Shown one piece after another: positions 49,470 to 55,201 of a DNA stretch of 55,312 bases. The number at the start of each line of letters is the position of its first letter. The first letter of the stretch is position 1. Both the position numbers and the translations under genes were made by a program. The stretch is from IMG/VR virus record IMGVR_UViG_3300020182_002848, positions 1 through 55,312 of that record. One strand, given 5' to 3'. A model generated the notes under the pieces. The model did no database searches. It was not told the DNA's origin and saw only the letters and a program-made list of their open reading frames with translations. This DNA comes from a virus.

Positions 49470-49727
49470 ATGAAGTTAAAAATGATTTCTTGTATTAAAT
49501 GTGGAGAGGATATGCCTGAGTTAAGATTAACTCAATATGGTTATAAAGTATGTGTTAATTGTTCTACCGTAAGTACTAAACGTGGTGTACCAGTAACAAA
49601 AGGTTCAGGTGATCATACTTGGACTGAAACTGTAATAATGGAAGAAGACCAATATGAATCTTTTGTAAACTCAACTGCTAAAGAAAGAGGTAGTAGTGGT
49701 GATACTGTAACTTTTAAATTAAATTAA
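49470..49727 (+). CDS. Zinc-ribbon protein, DksA/TraR-like, 85 aa
   Basis: Cys8 and Cys11 in SCIKCGED and Cys28 and Cys31 in VCVNCST form a four-cysteine zinc site, with PELRLTQYGYK between, like the C-terminal finger of DksA/TraR proteins that bind RNA polymerase. The rest is polar, with no second domain recognised. It could regulate transcription or simply bind nucleic acid. It has its own promoter copy and overlaps the HNH gene by one base. Confidence 0.6.
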   Translation: MKLKMISCIKCGEDMPELRLTQYGYKVCVNCSTVSTKRGVPVTKGSGDHTWTETVIMEEDQYESFVNSTAKERGSSGDTVTFKLN

Positions 49728-50344
49728 TGCCTAAGGCAAAACCATTATCAAAAGAACAAATATTAGCTGCGCAGGCAAAAACTAAATCAAATATGGCCGC
49801 AGCTAGATATCTTCATGTATCTTATCAACACTATAAGAAATGGGCTAAATTATATAAATTATTTGATAATCATAAAAACCAAAGTGGTAAAGGAATACCT
49901 AAATTCCTAAGAGGCCCTAAAAAAATGCCTCATATGTTGGAAATAATTGAAGGTAGAATAGCAGCTTCATCATTTGATCCTAATAAACTCAAATACGCCT
50001 TAATAGAACAAGGATACCTATCAGAAGAATGTGCAGTGTGTGCTTTTAAAGAAAGAAGGGTGCTAGATTATAAAATGCCTTTATTACTACACTTCCAAGA
50101 TGGTAATAGTAACAATTATAGTTTAGATAATGTTCAATTGTTATGTTATAACCATTATTTTCTAAATGTAGGAGATGTTTTTAATGAGAAAGATGTAAAA
50201 CAAATAGAATCTAAACAAGAACATTTTGGTACTAGTGAAAAAGTAGAATGGGAAGTAGATGATTATCATTTACAACGTTTAAAAGAATTAGGCTTAGATG
50301 GTGAAGATAATGATGACCCTAATCAATATGTAAGTAGAGTATAA
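49727..50344 (+). CDS. HNH nuclease-like protein with helix-turn-helix, 205 aa
   Basis: An N-terminal helix-turn-helix-like part has KSNMAAARYLHVSYQHYKKW at 20-39. The HNH-like core has Cys102 and Cys105, LLLHFQDGNSNNYSLDNVQL around 119-138 with His122, Asp125 and Asn130, and Cys140 and His143 in LLCYNHYF. HNH proteins nick or cut DNA and are often homing nucleases. The usual Asp-His pair reads Leu-His here, so activity is uncertain. The C-terminus is acidic. Confidence 0.6.
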   Translation: MPKAKPLSKEQILAAQAKTKSNMAAARYLHVSYQHYKKWAKLYKLFDNHKNQSGKGIPKFLRGPKKMPHMLEIIEGRIAASSFDPNKLKYALIEQGYLSEECAVCAFKERRVLDYKMPLLLHFQDGNSNNYSLDNVQLLCYNHYFLNVGDVFNEKDVKQIESKQEHFGTSEKVEWEVDDYHLQRLKELGLDGEDNDDPNQYVSRV

Positions 50345-50517
50345 TGGCTAAAAAAATTAAATTACTAAATAAAAAATATCATAAAATAACTAAAGATTAT
50401 GATAAACAAAAAGAACGCCATTTAGAAAAACTTGCGTCAAAAAGTTTGGATAATGATGAAACCTTTCGTAAATTGAAGGATAAGAAAATCAAGGGTGATT
50501 TCTTAAAAAATTTTTAA
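50344..50517 (+). CDS. Small basic Lys-rich protein, 57 aa
   Basis: ATG at 50344 overlaps the HNH stop region (ATAATGG). The protein is very Lys-rich and helical, with KKIKLLNKKYHKITKDYDK at the start and FRKLKDKKIKGDFLKNF at the end. Its charge suggests nucleic acid contact. No family is recognised. It is one base before the lysozyme-like gene. Confidence 0.55.
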   Translation: MAKKIKLLNKKYHKITKDYDKQKERHLEKLASKSLDNDETFRKLKDKKIKGDFLKNF

Positions 50518-50518
50518 T

Positions 50519-51100
50519 ATGAAAAATCTATTTAAAATTGGTGTATTAACTTTATCAGTTTTTTTATTAGCATTTAAAACTTATAGAGCTAAAATTGTAA
50601 ACCCAATAGTTAAATTACCAGTTAAAGGTATAACTCATATTGAAATTGCACCTTTAACAACACCCAAAATTGAGTTAAAAACTAATTCACACAGTGATTT
50701 TTTAAACGCAATTGGGTTTAAAGAATCAGGTAACAGATATGATATTGTAAACCGTTTTGGGTATATGGGTAGATATCAATTTGGTAAAAGAACACTTAGG
50801 GGTTTAGGGTTTAAAATAAGTAGAGAAGAATTTCTTAATTCACCTAAAATACAAGAGGAAGCAATGTACAAGTTACTTCAAACTAATAAAAGATATCTTA
50901 AAAAGTATATTGCTAAATATGAAGGCAAGTATGTACACGGAGTATTAGTAACAGAATCAGGATTATTGGCTGCTGCCCATTTAGGTGGAGCAGGAAGTGT
51001 TAAAAAATGGTTTAGAACTGGTAAAGTAAGAAAAGATGGTAATGGTGTAAAAATAACTACTTATATGGAGCGATTTTCTGGTTATGATTTATATTTATAA
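50519..51100 (+). CDS. Membrane-anchored lysozyme/transglycosylase-like protein, 193 aa
   Basis: A hydrophobic N-terminus, MKNLFKIGVLTLSVFLLAF, is a signal or anchor. The domain from ~58 on has FLNAIGFKESGNRYDIVNRF with Glu69 as the likely catalytic acid, followed by GYMGRYQFGKRTL and later LAAAHLGGAGSVKKWF, the pattern of lysozyme-like glycosidases acting on the sugar backbone of peptidoglycan. I recall this form from Bacteroidota genomes. It would act in the periplasm, perhaps in lysis beside the YkuD-like enzyme. A virion role is also possible. Confidence 0.65.
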   Translation: MKNLFKIGVLTLSVFLLAFKTYRAKIVNPIVKLPVKGITHIEIAPLTTPKIELKTNSHSDFLNAIGFKESGNRYDIVNRFGYMGRYQFGKRTLRGLGFKISREEFLNSPKIQEEAMYKLLQTNKRYLKKYIAKYEGKYVHGVLVTESGLLAAAHLGGAGSVKKWFRTGKVRKDGNGVKITTYMERFSGYDLYL

Positions 51101-51113
51101 ACAAAAATAGATT

Positions 51114-51248
51114 ATGGCTAAAATAGTTGTTGGTGATTATAAATCCAATAGTAGAAAAAAACGACCAGGTATACATTCAAAGAATAATACTAGCAGTAGT
51201 AAAAACAGTAAAAATTATGTTAAAGCTTATAGGGGACAAGGAAGATAG
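51114..51248 (+). CDS. Small basic conserved-looking protein, 44 aa
   Basis: ATG at 51114 gives a 44-residue, strongly basic protein with SNSRKKRPGIHSKNNTSSSK near the middle and the end YVKAYRGQGR. This Lys/Arg/Ser pattern with a final RGQG is one I recall from tiny proteins of other T4-like phages. The function is unknown; nucleic acid contact is likely. Its stop is one base before the next ATG. Confidence 0.6.
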   Translation: MAKIVVGDYKSNSRKKRPGIHSKNNTSSSKNSKNYVKAYRGQGR

Positions 51249-51249
51249 T

Positions 51250-51402
51250 ATGGATTTAAGTACTTTATCTTTATTTAATCATATGACTGATGAAGATTTT
51301 TTAGCTGTTCATAATGCCGGTCAATTAAAAAATATGTGTTTAGCTTTAAGTTTAGATATGCAATCTCTTAAAGATAAGAAACTTAAAACTTATGAAGCAT
51401 AA
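51250..51402 (+). CDS. Small hypothetical protein, 50 aa
   Basis: I start at the ATG at 51250, since the frame upstream overlaps the 44-aa gene. The protein is helical: MDLSTLSLFNHMTDEDFLAV, then KNMCLALSLDMQSLKDKKLK. No family is recognised. It precedes the promoter at 51403. Confidence 0.5.
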   Translation: MDLSTLSLFNHMTDEDFLAVHNAGQLKNMCLALSLDMQSLKDKKLKTYEA

Positions 51403-51436
51403 CTAGGAATCCACAATAATATTTCGTATATTCACG
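51403..51436 (+). promoter_or_regulatory. Common promoter, copy 7
   Basis: CTAG at 51403-51406, 20 bases, then TATATT at 51427-51432 in TTTCGTATATTCACG. The -33-like box is weak but the TATATT part is a full match. The ATG at 51452 follows after AAATAAAGGTT. Confidence 0.55.
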
Positions 51437-51451
51437 TATAAAATAAAGGTT

Positions 51452-51892
51452 ATGCTATACGAATTTTCAAATCTCAACAAACACGGTAATATTAGATCAA
51501 GAATAATATCTTGGCCTAAAGGCAAAGCATTTGGAATCAATCCAAATGGTTTTGGTAGTTTTATTGCTGTAAAAGTATTCAAATATGAATACCATCATGA
51601 ACTCAACCCACCAAGTTTAGCTAATATAGGTGGAAAAAAATATTTACTTCCAACTTGGCAAGAAGTATTACCTGAAACTGAATTGAGTGATATAAAATGG
51701 GTCAAACCAAAACCAAAGGTTAAACAAGAACCAATTATTGAAACCCATACTAGTAGTAGCAACGCAAATAAAACGTATAAAACAATGTATTATCCAGAAT
51801 CAGGTAAATTCCATTGCGATTGTCCAGGTAGATGGAGAGCGTTTGATAACCGTTGTAAACACATAAAAGAATTAGAAAAAAAAGTAAAGTAA
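51452..51892 (+). CDS. SWIM zinc-finger-like protein, 146 aa
   Basis: The C-terminal region reads KFHCDCPGRWRAFDNRCKHI around 119-138, with Cys122, Cys124, Cys135 and His137. This CxCxnCxH set is the SWIM zinc motif, which binds DNA or protein partners. The N-terminal ~75 residues hold a beta-rich domain with SFIAVKVFKYEYHH. A Lys/Pro linker joins them. It has its own promoter. The biological role is not known. Confidence 0.65.
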   Translation: MLYEFSNLNKHGNIRSRIISWPKGKAFGINPNGFGSFIAVKVFKYEYHHELNPPSLANIGGKKYLLPTWQEVLPETELSDIKWVKPKPKVKQEPIIETHTSSSNANKTYKTMYYPESGKFHCDCPGRWRAFDNRCKHIKELEKKVK

Positions 51893-51903
51893 TGCGCAGG
51901 AAA

Positions 51904-51937
51904 TGTGGTTACCGCAGTAAGGGTTCGTATATTCACC
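51904..51937 (+). promoter_or_regulatory. Common promoter, copy 8
   Basis: TGTG at 51904-51907 in TGTGGTTACC, 20 bases, then TATATT at 51928-51933 in GGTTCGTATATTCACC. The downstream leader (51938-51960) repeats the TGTTGAGC ... GCACAAC hairpin seen after 20772. The promoter lies 11 bases after the SWIM gene stop. Confidence 0.7.
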
Positions 51938-51960
51938 ATGTTGAGCAGTTAAGCACAACG
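51938..51960 (+). promoter_or_regulatory. Leader hairpin, second copy
   Basis: GTTGAGC and GCACAAC flank the loop AGTTAA. The arms are the same as at 20781-20806 while the loop differs by two swapped bases, and both follow the same promoter at the same distance. Confidence 0.45.
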
Positions 51961-51978
51961 TTAAAACCAATAAGAGTT

Positions 51979-52197
51979 ATGTATATTCAAGTTAAAAACA
52001 CAGCAAAGAAAAGAAACAATCAATTTAGAGTTCAAACAATGTCTGCTGGATTAAAAGAAATTAAATCTAGAGGATGGATTGTTAACGATTGTAAATTTGA
52101 ACAATTAAGAGATGAGTTAGTTACTAACAAGTACAAAGAGTTAGACGGTAGAATGAATACTCGTGGAAAACAATTTGCACAAAGAGCTGGATTATAA
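51979..52197 (+). CDS. Hypothetical basic protein, 72 aa
   Basis: I start at the ATG at 51979, after the promoter and leader; the longer frame from 51892 would run through them. The protein is basic, with MYIQVKNTAKKRNNQFRVQT near the start and a Lys/Arg-rich end, KQFAQRAGL. It may be a small alpha/beta fold. No family is recognised. It has a strong promoter copy, so it may be made early or in large amount. Confidence 0.6.
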   Translation: MYIQVKNTAKKRNNQFRVQTMSAGLKEIKSRGWIVNDCKFEQLRDELVTNKYKELDGRMNTRGKQFAQRAGL

Positions 52198-52200
52198 GAT

Positions 52201-52695
52201 ATGAAATTATCACCAACAAGAGAAATGCTTAGACCATATTCAGATTTGATTTTAGCATCATTAGATGTAAATCAAGTAGCAACTAGAGTAGGTGCTGTGG
52301 CTGAATTTATTTTAATGAATCATTATGGTTGGTTAAAAAATGGAGATATAGGAAACGAAAAAGGATATGATGCCACAGATAAAGATGGTAATAAACATGA
52401 AATAAAAGGTATGTCTTATGAAACAAAAACACACTATGTTGCCTATAAACATTCTTCAAAAATAGATAAATATGACTATTTAAGTATTCTTCATTTTAAT
52501 GAAAAAAGGGTAGCACATATTCCTAGAGAAGAAATAAATAAATTTATTGAAGAAAATAAACTACCAGGTAGAAAAACTAAATCATTACGTTTATGTTTTA
52601 ATGATCCTATTTTAACTAAACTTGGGAAACCAAGAAAAAAGTCATTATTTTTAGCATTATTTTTAAAATACGAAGATAAACAATTTACATTTTAA
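52201..52695 (+). CDS. Candidate PD-(D/E)XK endonuclease, 164 aa
   Basis: GAVAEFILMNHYGW at 31-44 is a helix with Glu35. GYDATDKDGNKHEIKGMSYE at 56-75 has Asp57 and then Glu67-x-Lys69, the D-x9-ExK layout of restriction-type nucleases. HYVAYKHSSKIDKYDYLSIL follows, as in the core of such folds. It could degrade host DNA, which lacks the phage base change, or resolve junctions. The rest is basic, with RKTKSLRL. No exact family is recognised, so the enzyme call is tentative. Confidence 0.5.
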   Translation: MKLSPTREMLRPYSDLILASLDVNQVATRVGAVAEFILMNHYGWLKNGDIGNEKGYDATDKDGNKHEIKGMSYETKTHYVAYKHSSKIDKYDYLSILHFNEKRVAHIPREEINKFIEENKLPGRKTKSLRLCFNDPILTKLGKPRKKSLFLALFLKYEDKQFTF

Positions 52696-52696
52696 T

Positions 52697-53110
52697 ATGA
52701 GTAGAGGAAGACCAAAAGAACAAGAAGCAATTCCATGGCAAAAATACACTCAAGAATTTCTTGAGGTACCAACTAAACCTGAATTAGGTAGTAGATCAGT
52801 TTGGCATTATGATAGAAGTAAATTTGCAAATGGACCTTGGAAAGTAGAAAATTGGGAAGTTAAAGGAACCAAACAAGCAAAACCTCAAATTGACCAACGT
52901 TTATATTCTAAAGGTATGTGTACAGTAGTAGTATTTAAAACATCAAATCGTTCAAATGCTAAAACTAAAATGAAGGTGATTAATAAAAATATTGATTATG
53001 TTCTATCAGCTAAAAAAATACCAGGTATACCTGCTATTGCTGAGTGGCTTGAAGTAGGAGTTGGTAATTCATTTATTAACAAATATAAGCAAAAATATAA
53101 TTTAGCCTAG
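52697..53110 (+). CDS. Hypothetical protein with AT-hook-like start, 137 aa
   Basis: The N-terminus SRGRPKEQE has the Arg-Gly-Arg-Pro of an AT-hook. The remainder is Trp/Lys-rich, with SVWHYDRSKFANGPWKVENW and a C-terminal helix PAIAEWLEVGVG. It starts one base after the nuclease-like gene and may work with it on DNA. No family is recognised. Confidence 0.55.
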   Translation: MSRGRPKEQEAIPWQKYTQEFLEVPTKPELGSRSVWHYDRSKFANGPWKVENWEVKGTKQAKPQIDQRLYSKGMCTVVVFKTSNRSNAKTKMKVINKNIDYVLSAKKIPGIPAIAEWLEVGVGNSFINKYKQKYNLA

Positions 53111-53152
53111 TCTTTATATATTTATAACAAAATATTAATTAATAAATTTATT
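53111..53152 (+). promoter_or_regulatory. Late-type ATATTTATAAC motif
   Basis: The gap holds TATATATTTATAACAAAATA and then TTAATTAATAAATTTATT before the ATG at 53153. The ATATTTATAACAAAAT part is identical to the element at 18594-18609. It would drive the membrane protein with the calcium-type loop. Confidence 0.45.
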
Positions 53153-53437
53153 ATGTTAAAAATTATAGGTCTTATAGTAGTAATTCTAGTAATCGGAGCT
53201 GCCGTTTATTATTTTGGTTTTTATAAAAAAGGAAAAATAAATGATCGTGATGGTGATTTTATTCCTGACGAAATCGAAGATGCAGTTGAAGATGTAAAAG
53301 AAGTAGTTAAAGAAACTAAGCGTAGAGCTAAAGCAGTAAAAAAAGAACTTAAAGATGTAGTTGATCAAGTAGGTGATGTAGTTGATGCTGCAAAAGGAAA
53401 AAAACGTAGAGGTAGAAAACCAAAATCAAAAAAATAA
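53153..53437 (+). CDS. Membrane protein with calcium-type loop and basic tail, 94 aa
   Basis: One N-terminal span (residues ~4-23) is followed by DRDGDFIPDEIE at 31-42, a DxDGDxxxD..E loop of the thrombospondin-3/dockerin/EF-hand kind that binds calcium. Then comes a long amphipathic helix with EDVKEVVKETKRRAKAVKKE and a basic tail GKKRRGRKPKSKK. The tail looks like a DNA-binding AT-hook or lipid-contacting end. It is the second calcium-type protein in this window, after 19544. The function is unknown. Confidence 0.6.
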   Translation: MLKIIGLIVVILVIGAAVYYFGFYKKGKINDRDGDFIPDEIEDAVEDVKEVVKETKRRAKAVKKELKDVVDQVGDVVDAAKGKKRRGRKPKSKK

Positions 53438-53441
53438 AAAC

Positions 53442-54329
53442 ATGAGTAAATATAATTTAACAGACATTTTAGAACAATATAGAATTGGATCAGGCTTTAC
53501 TACAGATTTTGACTATGAAGGAATGTTAAAAGCAGGATTAGAAACAGGAGTTGATACTGATATTAAGATTTTAAAAGCAATATTTGAAGATTTTACTGAT
53601 GTAAATTATCATAGAGAAGCAGAACATTTATCTTATGCTATTGATGCATTAGAAGAAGGTGCCATAAAAGAAGCAAGTATGTTTTTTGGGGATTTCCATG
53701 CTGCAATTAAAGCAACTATGGAACAATTTGGGATGGATATTGAACCAACGTTAGGTAAATTTATGGCTTCTAAAATGGAAGAAGGTGAAGAAGCAGTTGA
53801 TTTAGCAATTGAAGCATCTCAAGAAAAAGCAGGTATTAAAGAAGCAAGAACATATGCTTCTGTTGATAGAGAAGTAGCTGAACGTATTGAAGGTTTTTTA
53901 AACATACCAATGAAAGCGAAATTTTTAAATGCATTTGAAGATTTAATTTATGATTTATTAGATGATGAACCATTTTACGTTGATGATGTAATTGCTCATT
54001 TAAGTAATGAAATGGGAAAACGAATAGATGGTAATCAAATAGCAGGTGATAGATTAGCTGGTATAGATGAAGCAGCAGCTATTGATGAAGAAGATTCAGT
54101 TGAAGAAGGGTATATAGAAACAAAAGGTAAAGCACTTTATCCTATCCTCAAAGCAGGAGCAAATGCAACCGGAGATGAAGTTGAAATGTATGTAAAATCA
54201 TTAGCTAAAGATATTGAATTAAATGGTAAAGAACAATATAAAGACTTCACATCAGAAGATTTTGTTGAAGACTTTAAAGAATACATAGCAGATAAATCAT
54301 TACAAGAACATTTTAAAAGATTTATATAA
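53442..54329 (+). CDS. Acidic helical hypothetical protein, 295 aa
   Basis: I start at the ATG at 53442; the frame upstream overlaps the basic tail of the previous gene. The protein is acidic and Ala/Glu-rich, mainly helical, with IDALEEGAIKEASMFFGDFH near 66 and MASKMEEGEEAVDLAIEASQ near 107. It ends with a segment like KEQYKDFTSEDFVEDFKEYI. No family is recognised. Strongly acidic helical proteins in such phages include scaffold and inhibitor proteins, but no motif decides this. A terminator follows its stop. Confidence 0.6.
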   Translation: MSKYNLTDILEQYRIGSGFTTDFDYEGMLKAGLETGVDTDIKILKAIFEDFTDVNYHREAEHLSYAIDALEEGAIKEASMFFGDFHAAIKATMEQFGMDIEPTLGKFMASKMEEGEEAVDLAIEASQEKAGIKEARTYASVDREVAERIEGFLNIPMKAKFLNAFEDLIYDLLDDEPFYVDDVIAHLSNEMGKRIDGNQIAGDRLAGIDEAAAIDEEDSVEEGYIETKGKALYPILKAGANATGDEVEMYVKSLAKDIELNGKEQYKDFTSEDFVEDFKEYIADKSLQEHFKRFI

Positions 54330-54358
54330 AAATAAATTTAAAATAAATTAAAGATAAG

Positions 54359-54390
54359 CGCGGTAACATTTGGTTACCGCGTTTTTTTTT
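54359..54390 (+). terminator. Strong terminator fused to a promoter
   Basis: CGCGGTAAC (54359-54367) and GTTACCGCG (54373-54381) form a perfect 9-bp stem with a five-base loop, followed by nine T residues. The -33-like TTTG of the next promoter lies in the loop, and its GTTACC is the 3' arm. One short stretch both ends one transcript and starts another. Confidence 0.92.
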
Positions 54391-54402
54391 CGTATATTCA
54401 CG
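54369..54402 (+). promoter_or_regulatory. Common promoter, copy 9, inside the terminator
   Basis: TTTG at 54369-54372, 20 bases that include the hairpin arm and T tract, then TATATT at 54393-54398 in TTCGTATATTCACG. The ATG at 54446 is 47 bases downstream of the box behind AATAAAGGTTAT. Confidence 0.7.
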
Positions 54403-54445
54403 TGTTCGAATGGTTCGGGCAATTAAAAATAATAAAGGTTATATT

Positions 54446-54736
54446 ATGAAAACATTTAAAGACATTAAATTCAAACCACATAAAGTAGGTAAAGGAGCAA
54501 TTCAGGGATTACTTATGTTAGATAATGGTATTGAATTTTCAGTTGTAGCAGGTGCTGGTATGTACAGTACAGGTAAAGGTGGTGTTAGAGAAGCAATTGA
54601 TAAAGTTGAAGATGCTTCATCATTCGAAGTAGCTATATTTGATCAAGCTGGTAATTTTATTGGTGCTGATAATGATTTAGTTTTAGGTTGGCAATCAAGA
54701 GAAGATATTGATACATTAATTCAAATACACTCATAA
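54446..54736 (+). CDS. Hypothetical protein, 96 aa
   Basis: I start at the ATG at 54446 after the promoter leader; an earlier Met at 54410 lies in that leader. The protein looks like a compact beta-rich fold with a Gly-rich stretch, SVVAGAGMYSTGKGGVREAI, and the end LGWQSREDIDTLIQIHS. No family is recognised. It is two bases before the next small gene. Confidence 0.6.
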   Translation: MKTFKDIKFKPHKVGKGAIQGLLMLDNGIEFSVVAGAGMYSTGKGGVREAIDKVEDASSFEVAIFDQAGNFIGADNDLVLGWQSREDIDTLIQIHS

Positions 54737-54737
54737 G

Positions 54738-54977
54738 ATGGATAAAGAAAACAAAAGATACGTAGTAAAAATGGAAATGTATGTCTATGCTGATAATGAT
54801 TATATGGCTAAGAAACGAGCACATGATCTAAAATTATCAATTGAAAATAGACGTCATTCCGATTGTATAGAGGTAGTAGAAATGGGTGAACAACCATTTG
54901 CTAGTTTTGAATACCGAAAAATAGATGATCCTAAGTTTTATCCTAAGGGTTTAGTTGATGAACCATTACCATTTTAA
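54738..54977 (+). CDS. Hypothetical protein, 79 aa
   Basis: A small, charged protein with RYVVKMEMYVYADNDYMAKK at the start and a C-terminal part ending LVDEPLPF. The first half looks like a ferredoxin-like or strand-helix fold. No family is recognised. It is tightly packed between its neighbours in the small-gene operon. Confidence 0.6.
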   Translation: MDKENKRYVVKMEMYVYADNDYMAKKRAHDLKLSIENRRHSDCIEVVEMGEQPFASFEYRKIDDPKFYPKGLVDEPLPF

Positions 54978-54978
54978 T

Positions 54979-55116
54979 ATGAAAAAAGGAGATTGGATAA
55001 CATATAACAATAAACGTAAAAAGTGCTTTGGTATACATCATAATGGTAACATTTTAATAAAAATGAATGGTACCTTAGTACAAGTAAGTAAGGAAAAATG
55101 TAATATTTCCGCATAA
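54979..55116 (+). CDS. Small hypothetical protein, 45 aa
   Basis: ATG at 54979, one base after the previous stop, opens a 45-residue frame with KKGDWITYNNKRKKCFGIHH at the start and then GNILIKMNGTLVQVSKEKCN. It looks like a small beta-barrel or SH3-like fold with two Cys. The function is unknown. The packing and the promoter right after its stop support a real gene. Confidence 0.55.
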   Translation: MKKGDWITYNNKRKKCFGIHHNGNILIKMNGTLVQVSKEKCNISA

Positions 55117-55119
55117 ATA

Positions 55120-55153
55120 TGTGGTTACCCGGAGGAGGGTTCGTATATTTACC
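55120..55153 (+). promoter_or_regulatory. Common promoter, copy 10, with ACCC/GGGT arms
   Basis: TGTG at 55120-55123, a 20-base spacer with ACCC and GGGT arms, then TATATT at 55144-55149 in GGTTCGTATATTTACC. It is nearly identical to copy 3 in the spacer. A short GGC/GCC hairpin follows, then AAATAAAGGTT and the ATG at 55202. Confidence 0.7.
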
Positions 55154-55201
55154 AGGTAAATGAGGCGCAAAGCCAATAGAACACAAATTAAAATAAAGGT
55201 T

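Noticed and set aside
51892-51978. Upstream start for the 72-aa protein
   Set aside because: This stretch contains the common promoter and its leader hairpin, so it is unlikely to be translated; the ATG at 51979 is used instead.
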